From assembly GCA_963737405.1 (NCBI GenBank), contig CAVTSL010000013.1, forward strand, positions 1-64,000: a stretch of DNA of 64,000 bases, written 5' to 3'. Origin of the DNA: JACCTU01 sp963737405. Lineage in GTDB: Bacteria > Actinomycetota > Thermoleophilia > Gaiellales > Gaiellaceae. Position numbers and translations under genes: made by a program. This document shows, in pieces, positions 53,752-61,296 of this stretch; the stretch's first letter is position 1; every line of letters begins with the position of its first letter. The notes beneath the pieces are model-generated. The model saw only the letters and a list, made by a program, of their open reading frames with translations. It was not told the origin of the DNA and ran no database searches.

Positions 53752-54360
53752 GTGGCAGGAACGATCCGACCCTGCGGCCGGATCCTCGTCGTCGACGACG
53801 ATCGAGGCGTACGCCTGCTCCTTCGCGACGCGCTCGTCCGGGCCGGGTTCGACGTGACTGCGGTCGCGGACGGCGACGACGCGCTCGCGGAGTTCGGTGT
53901 CCGGCGGCCCGACGTGGTCGTGCTCGACGTGAACCTGCCGAGGGTCTCTGGCTACGAGCTTTGCCGCCGGTTCAAGGAAGCGGACCCGTCGGTGCGCGTG
54001 CTCTTCCTGTCCGGTGACCGCACGGAGTGGTTCGATCGGGTCGCGGGCCTGCTGCTCGGCGGCGACGACTACGCCGTGAAGCCGTTCGACCCGAACGAGC
54101 TGGTGGCGCGCGTTCGCAGTCTGCTCCTCCAGCCCGCGCCGCCGGTGCCCGAGCGGATGGCGTCGCTGACGAGGCGCGAGCTCCAGGTGCTGCGACTGCT
54201 CGCGGGCGGCCGGAACCAGCGCGAGATCGCCGAGGAGCTCGTGATCAGCCCGAGGACGGTGGGCACCCACATCGAGCACATCCTCGAGAAGCTCGGCGTG
54301 CGAAGCCGGTCGCAGGCGATCGCGCTCGCCTACCGCGAGGAGCTCGTCTCCTCGCGGTAG
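53752..54360 (+). CDS. Response regulator with LuxR-type HTH
   Basis: This 202-residue protein has a receiver domain with acidic DDD at 15-17, phosphoacceptor Asp59 in VVVLDVNLPRVSGYELCRRF, and Lys in AVKPFDPNELVARVRSLL. A LuxR/GerE HTH spans about 138-200 (SLTRRELQVLRLLAGGRNQR, EIAEELVISPRTVGTHIEHI). The GTG start at 53752 is preceded by GGGGAG. No histidine kinase is adjacent. It converges on the secreted VWA gene, with 13 bp between stops. Confidence 0.92.
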   Translation: MAGTIRPCGRILVVDDDRGVRLLLRDALVRAGFDVTAVADGDDALAEFGVRRPDVVVLDVNLPRVSGYELCRRFKEADPSVRVLFLSGDRTEWFDRVAGLLLGGDDYAVKPFDPNELVARVRSLLLQPAPPVPERMASLTRRELQVLRLLAGGRNQREIAEELVISPRTVGTHIEHILEKLGVRSRSQAIALAYREELVSSR

Positions 54361-54373
54361 GCGAAGCGGTCGG

Positions 54374-56065
54374 TTACTTGGGAGGCGGCGGGACCAGGCA
54401 GGTCACCGTCGTCGAGTTGCCCGACTGATCGGTGGCCGTGAACACCAGCTCCGTCGGGCCCTTGATCTGCCAGTCGATGTCGCCCGGGCCGGGCTTGATC
54501 GACGGCGAGCTTCCGGGAGCTTGCGTGTACTTCACCTTCGTCCCGCTCGGGAACGGTCCGAACGTGAAGACCGTGATCCCCACGTTGCTGACGATGTCGA
54601 CTCCGAGCAGCTGGTAGAAGCCGTCCGGGTTCTGTCCGCTGTTTCCGGCGCCCGGCCCTGCCTTCGGGACGTTGCCGCCGGACGGGTTGTTCGTCTCGAC
54701 GCAGCTCGCCTCCGGCGGAGTCGTGTCGACCCACAGCTTCGTCGCCGTGTCGCAGACGTTCATGCCCGCGCCGTTGACGAAGCACGCCCGCAGCGTGTCG
54801 AGCCCGAGGCTCGAGAACGCAACGACAGGCGAGTACGTGAACGGGGTCGTTCCGGCTGCGTTCGTCGTGCCGGAGCCAGTCGGCCCGGCATTCGGGCCGG
54901 TGATGACTGCGAACGCGACGGGGATCCCGGCGACGGGATCGCCGAAGTCGTCCGTGACCTTCGCCGTCACGGTGTGCGAGGCACCCGTCGTCAGCTCGTT
55001 CGTGTCGGTCGGCGGCGTCAGGTCGATGTGCGCGGCGCAGCCGCGGACGTTCACCGACGGGTTGCCGAAGGTCACCGTGTGGCCCTCGGTGTCCGTGTAG
55101 GCGACCGAGTCGTTCACCTGCTCGACGCCGCCCGGCTGCGCCGGATTGTGCGTCGCGGTGAACGTGAGTGTCACCTGCTCGGTGCGGAGCTCGGGGATCG
55201 TCCAGGTCAGGACGTTGCCGACCTGCGTCACCGTGCCCTTGCTTGCGCTGGGCGCGCTGACGGCGAAGTGGCTGTCGACCGTGTCGACCACGCTCACGTT
55301 CGTCGCCGCGGGGACGACGATCGCTGCGCCGATCGCCTCGAAGATCTCCTGGAGATCGCCGGGCCCTGGCGCGAGGAAGACGTGATCTGCGTCGGGATCG
55401 GTGGCCCAGTTCTGCAGCTGCGCGGCGTTCACCGTTCCGAGGCCGATCGCGAAGATGACCGTCCCGGCTGCGCGGGCGGCGGTCGCCGCGGCGATGCCGT
55501 TGTTGGCGGCGGGATTGCTCTGCCCGTCGGTGAAGATGATCATCTCTTTCGAGTTCTCGGGCACCGACCCCGCGAGTTGCGCCTGGCCGGTCGAGATCGC
55601 GGCGGTGTGGTTCGTGTTGCCGGATGCGACCAGTGCGTCGATCGCCGTCTTGAGCGCCGTCGCGTTCGTCGTCAGCGCCACGTCCACCGTTGCTGCGTCG
55701 GAGAAGCTGACGACACCGACTCGGCTGCCGTTGGCGATCACGCCGTCGAGTGTGCCGTCGGTCGCCGCGTCGATGATGTCGACGAAGCTCTTGGCGCCCG
55801 CCTTGAGCGCGGTGAGCGGTGCGCCGGTCATGCTCCCCGAGCGATCGAGGACGAGGACGATGTCCTCGGGATCACCGGCGAGACCTGTCTCCGCGTCCAG
55901 TGTCAGCGTGACCTGCAGAGAACCGTTGCACTGGATGTCGGTCGCGCTGAGCGTCTTCGTGCCGGTAACGGTCCCGGCCTGGGCGAGCGCCGTCCCCGCG
56001 AACGTCGCTGCTGTTGCGCACGCGACGAGCAGGACGACGCAAGCGCGTCGTGCTGTGGCTGTCAT
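54374..56065 (-). CDS. Secreted VWA-domain surface protein
   Basis: The product is 563 residues with a signal peptide (CVVLLVACATAATFAGTALA). A von Willebrand A domain carries MIDAS residues DRSGS in DIVLVLDRSGSMTGAPLTAL, then Thr and Asp in IIFTDGQSNPAANNG. A DUF11-like beta repeat (ATNVSVVDTVDSHFAVSAPS) and an Ig-like Big_1 domain (HTVTAKVTDDFGDPVAGIPV) follow, then a last beta domain. There is no LPxTG motif or C-terminal membrane anchor, so it is probably released or non-covalently attached. It may mediate adhesion (inference). Confidence 0.85.
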   Translation of the reverse strand: MTATARRACVVLLVACATAATFAGTALAQAGTVTGTKTLSATDIQCNGSLQVTLTLDAETGLAGDPEDIVLVLDRSGSMTGAPLTALKAGAKSFVDIIDAATDGTLDGVIANGSRVGVVSFSDAATVDVALTTNATALKTAIDALVASGNTNHTAAISTGQAQLAGSVPENSKEMIIFTDGQSNPAANNGIAAATAARAAGTVIFAIGLGTVNAAQLQNWATDPDADHVFLAPGPGDLQEIFEAIGAAIVVPAATNVSVVDTVDSHFAVSAPSASKGTVTQVGNVLTWTIPELRTEQVTLTFTATHNPAQPGGVEQVNDSVAYTDTEGHTVTFGNPSVNVRGCAAHIDLTPPTDTNELTTGASHTVTAKVTDDFGDPVAGIPVAFAVITGPNAGPTGSGTTNAAGTTPFTYSPVVAFSSLGLDTLRACFVNGAGMNVCDTATKLWVDTTPPEASCVETNNPSGGNVPKAGPGAGNSGQNPDGFYQLLGVDIVSNVGITVFTFGPFPSGTKVKYTQAPGSSPSIKPGPGDIDWQIKGPTELVFTATDQSGNSTTVTCLVPPPPK

Positions 56066-56191
56066 TCGGCTACCTCCCTTTCGAGTTGCCGCAGCCGACG
56101 AGGGGCGGGCCGCGCCCCGTCAGGGACTCTAGGAGGGTGCAGCCGCGTCGCACATCGGGTGTTTGCCGTATCTGCGGACTACGCTGCGCCG

Positions 56192-57266
56192 ATGGAGCTC
56201 CGTCTCGCGACCGCCGGCGAGTCGCACGGTCCCGCGCTCGTCGCGATCGTGTCCGGGCTCCCCGCGGGGCTCGTGCTCGAGCGCGACGCGATCGACGCGG
56301 ACCTGCGGCGCCGGCAGGAGGGCTACGGCCGGAGCCCGCGCCAGCAGATCGAGCAGGACGCGGTCGAGGTGCTCGCCGGCCTGCGGCACGGGCGGACGCT
56401 CGGGACGCCGCTCGCGCTCGTCGTCCGCAACCGCGACCACGCGAACTGGGAGTGGGGGATGTCGCCGTGGCCGCCGGAGGGCGAGCCGGCGGGCAAGGGC
56501 TCGAAGCCGGTGACGCTGCCCGCGGCCGGGTCACGCCGACTACGCGGGCGCGCTGAAGTACGGGCTCGACGACGCCCGCGACGCGCTCGAGCGCGCGAGC
56601 GCCCGCCACACGGCGGTGCACGTCGCGGCCGGCGCGGTCGCGAAGGCGCTGCTCCGGACGATCGGGATCGAGGTGCGCGGGTCGGTCGTCGACGAGGAGG
56701 GGCTTCGGTCGCGGATCGACGAGGCGCGCGCCGATCGCGACACGGTCGGCGGCGTCGTCGAGGTTCGCGCGGCCGGCGTCCCGCCGGGGCTCGGCTCGTA
56801 CGCGTCGAAGGAGGACCGGCTCGACGCGCGGCTCGCCGCGGCGCTGATGGGGATCCAGGCGGTCAAGGGCGTCGAGATCGGCGACGGCTTCGCGCTCGCC
56901 CGCGCGCGCGGGAGCGAGGCGCACGACGAGCTGCTGCCGGGCTTCCGCCGGGAGACGAACAGGGCGGGCGGGATCGAGGCCGGCGTCTCGAACGGCGAGG
57001 ACGTCGTCGTCCGCGCCGCGATGAAGCCGCTCCCCACGCTGATGCGCCCGCTCCGCTCGGTCGACCTCGAGTCCGGCGAGGCGGGCGAGGCCCTCGTCGA
57101 GCGGAGCGACGTCGCCGCGGTCGAGGCGCTCGCCGTCGTCGCCGAGGCGGCGGTCGCGTTCGAGCTCGCCCGCGCCGCGCGCGAGAAGTTCGGCGGCGAC
57201 GCGATCGACGACTTCGTCGGCGCGTACCGCGCGTACGTCGAGCGAATCCCGTGGGACCCGCGCTAG
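56192..57266 (+). CDS. aroC: Chorismate synthase, one frameshift
   Basis: The FMN-dependent enzyme begins ELRLATAGESHGPALVAIVS. It has RRRQEGYGRSPRQQIEQDAV, RTLGTPLALVVRNRDHANWE and, after a single extra base near 56520, the GHADYAGALKYGL segment. RASARHTAVHVAAGAVAKAL, VKGVEIGDGFALARARGSEA and NRAGGIEAGVSNGEDVVVRA follow. It makes chorismate from EPSP. The length (about 358) fits. Its 3' end overlaps the aroK-aroB fusion by 16 bp. Confidence 0.95.
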
Positions 57267-58675
57267 ACCGGCACGTCGCCCTCGTCGGCTTCATGGGCGC
57301 GGGCAAGTCGACGCTCGGCGCGGACCTCGCGACGCGGCTCGGGCGTCCGTTCGTCGACGTCGACCGCGAGCTCGAGGCGGCGGAGGGCATGGGGATCCCC
57401 GAGCTCTTCCGCGAGGGCGAGGCGTTCTTCCGCACAAAGGAGTCGCGTCTCACCGTCGAGCGCCTGCGGCAGCGTCCCCCGGCGGTGCTCGCCCTCGGCG
57501 GCGGCGCGCTCGGCTCGGCGCAGGTGCGCGAGGCGCTGCGCGAGCACGCGCTGACGCTGCACGTCGAGGTGGAGGTCGAGGACGCGTGGGAGCGCGTCCG
57601 CGAGTCCGGCCGGCCGCTCGCGCAGGACGAGCTCGACTTTCGCGTCCTGTTCCAGAAGCGCGCGCCTGTCTACGCGGAGGCGGCCGACGCGCGCGTGCGC
57701 GACGTCGACGGCGCGATCCTCGCCGCGGCCGCGGTCCACGTCGAAGCGGGTGCGCTGGCGCGGCTCGGCGAGCTCGCGCCGCCCGGTGCGGCGGCGCTCG
57801 TCAGCGACGCGCGCGTCGCCGGCATCCACGGCGCCGACGCGCAGGTCGCGCTCGGCGGTCGCGCACTCTCCGTCCACGAGCTGCCGGAAGGCGAGGAGGC
57901 GAAGACGATCGAGGTGGTGACGCGGCTCTGGCATGTGCTCTCACTCGACCGTCGCGGTGTGCTCGTCGCGCTCGGCGGCGGCTGCACGACCGACGCTGCG
58001 GGGTTCGTCGCGGCGACGTACCTGCGCGGCGTTCCGTGGGTCGCGGTGCCGACGACGCTCGTCGGCCAGGTCGACGCGGCGATCGGCGGCAAGACGGCGA
58101 TCGACCTTCCCGCGGGCAAGAACCTCGTCGGCGCGTTCCACTGGCCCGCGCGCACCGTCGTCGACCCGGCGCTCCTCACGACGCTGCCGGAGCGCGAGCG
58201 GCGCGAGGGGCTGGCAGAGGTGGTCAAGACGGGCCTGCTCGCCGGGCGACCGCTGTGGGAGCTCCCCGAGCCCGACCTCGTTCGCGCGAGCGCGGCGTTC
58301 AAGAGCGCGGTCTGCCTGCGCGACCCGCACGACCGCGGCGAGCGCAACGTCCTCAACCTCGGTCACACGTTCGCGCACGCGCTCGAGGCCGCGGCGGGCT
58401 ACGAGGGCGTGACGCACGGCAGCGCCGTCGCGCTCGGCCTGCTCGCCGCGCTCCGGCTGTCGGGCCAGGACACGAAACCGGTCGAGGAGGTGCTCGCGCC
58501 GCGCCCCGTCCGCGTGAACCGCGACCGGGCGTGGGCCGCGCTCCAGCGCGACAAGAAACGCGAGGACGGTCGCGTCCGGCTCGTGCTCCTCGACGGCCCC
58601 GGCAGGCCGGTCCACGGCGTCGACCGGCCGGACGCCGAGGTGCGCGCGGCGCTCGACGAGCTGATCGCCGACTAG
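57251..58675 (+). CDS. aroKB: Bifunctional shikimate kinase / 3-dehydroquinate synthase
   Basis: The product is 474 residues from GTG 57251. Residues 1-158 are shikimate kinase with Walker A GFMGAGKST at 13-21, shikimate-binding FVDVDRELEAAEGM and FRTKESRLTVERL, and LALGGGALGSAQVRE. Residues about 160-474 are 3-dehydroquinate synthase with VALGGGCTTDAAGFVAATYL, VPTTLVGQVDAAIGGKTAID, LPAGKNLVGAFHWP, metal Glu in LAEVVKTGLLAG and His in NLGHTFAHALE. The synthase half is shorter than the usual 360. Fusing steps 5 and 2 of the shikimate pathway is unusual but seen in some bacteria. Confidence 0.94.
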   Translation: MGPALDRHVALVGFMGAGKSTLGADLATRLGRPFVDVDRELEAAEGMGIPELFREGEAFFRTKESRLTVERLRQRPPAVLALGGGALGSAQVREALREHALTLHVEVEVEDAWERVRESGRPLAQDELDFRVLFQKRAPVYAEAADARVRDVDGAILAAAAVHVEAGALARLGELAPPGAAALVSDARVAGIHGADAQVALGGRALSVHELPEGEEAKTIEVVTRLWHVLSLDRRGVLVALGGGCTTDAAGFVAATYLRGVPWVAVPTTLVGQVDAAIGGKTAIDLPAGKNLVGAFHWPARTVVDPALLTTLPERERREGLAEVVKTGLLAGRPLWELPEPDLVRASAAFKSAVCLRDPHDRGERNVLNLGHTFAHALEAAAGYEGVTHGSAVALGLLAALRLSGQDTKPVEEVLAPRPVRVNRDRAWAALQRDKKREDGRVRLVLLDGPGRPVHGVDRPDAEVRAALDELIAD

Positions 58676-58686
58676 ATTCCCCCGGA

Positions 58687-59115
58687 ATGCAGATCGCCAT
58701 CCTCAACGGGGTCAACCTCGACGTCCTCGAGCGCCGCGACCCGGAGATCTACGGCGGCCTCTCGCTGAACGACCTCGAGACGCAGATCTACGCGTGGGCG
58801 AAGGAGCTCGACTGCACCGCGCGCTGCCGTCAGACCAACAACGAAGGCGAGTACGTCGCCTGGTGCCACGACGCGCTCGACTGGGCCGGCGGCGTGATCG
58901 TCAACCCCGGCGCGTGGACGCACTACAGCTACGCGATCCGCGACGCGCTCGAGCTGGTCAAGGTCCCGATCGTCGAGGTCCACCTCTCGAACCTCGACGA
59001 ACGCGAGGAGTGGCGGCGGCACTCGGTGATCGCCGAGCTCGCCTCGAGGCGGATCCTCGGCAAGGGGCCCGCTGGCTACCGTGACGCACTCACCTATCTC
59101 GTGGAGGGAACGTGA
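58687..59115 (+). CDS. aroQ: Type II 3-dehydroquinate dehydratase
   Basis: This 142-residue enzyme has the active-site loop NGVNLDVLERRDPEIYGGLS (canonical NGPNLxLLGxREPxxYG), keeping the catalytic Arg and Tyr. The substrate-binding VNPGAWTHYSYAIRDALELV is present, as is VEVHLSNLDEREEWRRHSVI. It dehydrates dehydroquinate to dehydroshikimate as a dodecamer. The Pro-to-Val change in the first motif and NNEGEYVAW in place of the usual xNHEGEL are small deviations. The stop overlaps the peptidase GTG. Confidence 0.93.
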   Translation: MQIAILNGVNLDVLERRDPEIYGGLSLNDLETQIYAWAKELDCTARCRQTNNEGEYVAWCHDALDWAGGVIVNPGAWTHYSYAIRDALELVKVPIVEVHLSNLDEREEWRRHSVIAELASRRILGKGPAGYRDALTYLVEGT

Positions 59116-60146
59116 ACCGGATCGACCGCCTGCGCGAGCTCCTCGAGGAGCCGCTGCTCGTCACCACGCCCGTCAACGTCCGCTATCTGACCGGGTTCGA
59201 GAGCACGAACGCGGCGCTCTTCGTCGAGGACGGTCGCACGCTGCTCTTCTCCGACTTCCGCTACGCGGAGGCCGGCCGCAAGGTCGAGGGCGTCGAGTTC
59301 GTCGAGGTGGAGCGCGCGATCATGCGCGGGATCGCGGGGCACGTGCAGGGCAGGGTCGGGTTCGAGGCGCCGCACCTCACGTATGCGAACTGGGACTTCC
59401 TGCGGAACGCGGGCCTCGACCTGGTGCCGACGAGCGGCGCCGTCGAGCAGCTGCGCGTCGTCAAGTCCGAGGCCGAGCTCGAGCTGATCAGCAGAGCCGC
59501 GGAGATCGCGAACGACGCCTACGAGCGGCTCGCGCAGGAGCAGTTCGTGGGGCGGACCGAGCGCGACGTGGCGTACGCGTTCGACCGGTTCCTGCACGAG
59601 GGCGGGGCAGACGGCCCGTCGTTCCCGACGACCGTCGCGTCCGGGGTCAACGGCGCGACGCCCCACGCGCACTCCGGCGACCGCGTGATCGAGCGCGGCG
59701 AGACGGTCGTGGTCGACGCGGGCGCGGTCGTCGGCGGCTACGCGTCCGATTGCACGCGCACGTTCGCGACCGGCCCACTGCCGGACGAGCTGAAGCGTGC
59801 GTACGACGTCGTGCTCGAAGCGCAGCTCGAGGGGCTCGACGCCGTCGCGCCGGGGACGACCGGCAAGGAGGCCGACGCCGCGGCGCGCGAGGTGATCGAG
59901 CGGAACGGGCTCGGCGAGCGCTTCGGCCACGGGCTCGGGCACGGCGTCGGCCTGCTCGTCCACGAGGCGCCGACGCTCCGGCCGGAATCCGAAGACACGC
60001 TCGCGGAGAACCAGGTCGTGACGGTCGAGCCGGGCGTCTACATCCCCGGCCTCGGCGGCATCCGGATCGAGGACCTCGTGGTCGTGCGGGACGGTGAGCC
60101 GCTCGTGCTCACCTCCTTCACGAAGGACCTCGTCACCGTCGACTAA
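59112..60146 (+). CDS. pepP: Xaa-Pro aminopeptidase-like M24 peptidase
   Basis: The product is 344 residues from GTG 59112. A creatinase-like N-terminal domain (VTTPVNVRYLTGFESTNAAL) precedes the pita-bread catalytic domain. Dinuclear metal ligands are Asp in VVVDAGAVVGGY, Asp in SDCTRTFATG, His in GHGLGHGVGLLVHEAP, Glu in VTVEPGVYIPG and Glu in GIRIEDLVVV. It removes N-terminal residues before proline. Location between aroQ and efp is common in Gram-positive bacteria and actinobacteria. Confidence 0.94.
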   Translation: MNRIDRLRELLEEPLLVTTPVNVRYLTGFESTNAALFVEDGRTLLFSDFRYAEAGRKVEGVEFVEVERAIMRGIAGHVQGRVGFEAPHLTYANWDFLRNAGLDLVPTSGAVEQLRVVKSEAELELISRAAEIANDAYERLAQEQFVGRTERDVAYAFDRFLHEGGADGPSFPTTVASGVNGATPHAHSGDRVIERGETVVVDAGAVVGGYASDCTRTFATGPLPDELKRAYDVVLEAQLEGLDAVAPGTTGKEADAAAREVIERNGLGERFGHGLGHGVGLLVHEAPTLRPESEDTLAENQVVTVEPGVYIPGLGGIRIEDLVVVRDGEPLVLTSFTKDLVTVD

Positions 60147-60158
60147 CCTCTCCGCGCG

Positions 60159-60725
60159 ATGGCGGACGTCGTCACCACGAACCAGTTCAGGAACGGGATG
60201 CACATCGAGCTCGACGGCTCGACGTGGCGGATCGTCGAGTTCCAGCACGTGAAGCCAGGGAAGGGCGGCGCGTTCGTCCGCACGAAGGTGAAGTCGCTCG
60301 ACTCTGGCGCGGTCGTCGACCGGACGTTCCGTGCCGGCGAGAAGTTCCCGCGCGTCCACACCGAGGTCAAGCAGGTGCAGTACCTCTACGACTCGGGCGA
60401 AGACGTCGTCTTCATGGACGAGGAGAGCTACGAGCAGATCCACCTCACGCGCGAGTCGGTCGCCGACGCGCTCGACTTCATCGCGCCCTCGAGCTCCGTC
60501 CAGATGCTGACCGTCGACGGGCGCCCGGCGGGCGTCCAGATGCCGGCGTCGGTCGAGCTCGCCGTGACCGAGACCGAGCCCGGCGTGAAGGGCGACACGG
60601 TCTCGAACGTGACGAAGCCGGCGACGCTCGAGACCGGCGCCGTCGTGCAGGTACCGCTTTTCGTGAACACGGGCGACACGATCAAGGTCGACCCGCGCGA
60701 GCGCCGGTACATCTCTCGCGCATAG
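60159..60725 (+). CDS. efp: Elongation factor P
   Basis: This 188-residue three-domain protein relieves ribosome stalling at polyproline runs. The loop VKPGKGGAFVRTK carries Lys35 at the tip position that is modified in other bacteria. KOW-like domain I starts TTNQFRNGMHIELDGSTWRI. The OB domains show FMDEESYEQIHLTRESVADA and PASVELAVTETEPGVKGDTV. Many Pro-rich proteins in the window (for example the Glu-Pro linker protein) would need it. Confidence 0.97.
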   Translation: MADVVTTNQFRNGMHIELDGSTWRIVEFQHVKPGKGGAFVRTKVKSLDSGAVVDRTFRAGEKFPRVHTEVKQVQYLYDSGEDVVFMDEESYEQIHLTRESVADALDFIAPSSSVQMLTVDGRPAGVQMPASVELAVTETEPGVKGDTVSNVTKPATLETGAVVQVPLFVNTGDTIKVDPRERRYISRA

Positions 60726-60731
60726 CGCGTG

Positions 60732-61286
60732 ATGGAGTGGTTCACGAGCTTCGACGACGCCTGGGCGGCGTTCCTCCGCCGCGTCGTTCCGCTGGAGTCG
60801 TTCTGGGACGAGTTCGCGGATGACCCGGACGCCGTCCTCGAAGGCTGGCTCATCGTCCCGCCGCCCGAGCTCAAGCGCTCGGTGCTGCAGTTCCAGGGCG
60901 GGCTGGAGGAGGTGGCCGGCTTGCGGATCGTGCCGCACCACTTCCTGCACGTCGCGCTCCCGCACGACGACGAGGTGCTCGAGCTCGAGCCCTTCGAGAT
61001 CGCCGTGGCCCGCCTGAACTGCTTCCCGCGCGCGATCGTCGCGGAGGTCGAGTCCGCCGCCCTCGACGGTCTCGACGCGCCCGCGACGTTCCTCCCGCAT
61101 CTCTCGCTCGCCTACGTCGAGGCGCCGATCGATCCCGGACCGGTCCGAGACGTGCTCGAGCCGCTTCGAGCGACGGAGCTCGGATCGTTCGTCGTCGACG
61201 AGATCGTCCACGTCAGAATCCCAGCCGCGAAGAGCACGGTCCTGGAGCCCTGGACCGTCACCGAGCGCACGTCCTTGCGGCGATAA
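60732..61286 (+). CDS. 2'-5' RNA ligase / 2H phosphoesterase-like protein
   Basis: The product is 184 residues from ATG 60732, or GTG one codon upstream. The fold is suggested by LEGWLIVPPPELKRSVLQFQ and VPHHFLHVALPHDDEVLELE, with the second motif LPHLSLAYVEAPI. In 2H enzymes two HxT/S motifs line the active site. Here the second (HLS) is kept but the first reads HVA, so activity is uncertain. It lies between efp and the biotin-carrier fusion gene, with 6-10 bp gaps. Confidence 0.68.
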   Translation: MEWFTSFDDAWAAFLRRVVPLESFWDEFADDPDAVLEGWLIVPPPELKRSVLQFQGGLEEVAGLRIVPHHFLHVALPHDDEVLELEPFEIAVARLNCFPRAIVAEVESAALDGLDAPATFLPHLSLAYVEAPIDPGPVRDVLEPLRATELGSFVVDEIVHVRIPAAKSTVLEPWTVTERTSLRR

Positions 61287-61296
61287 GGTCCCGCTG

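Noticed and set aside
54521..58675. A 1384-codon open frame on the plus strand running into aroKB
   Set aside because: Only the last 475 codons match proteins. The upstream part is antisense to the secreted VWA gene and out of frame with aroC, an artefact of high GC content.
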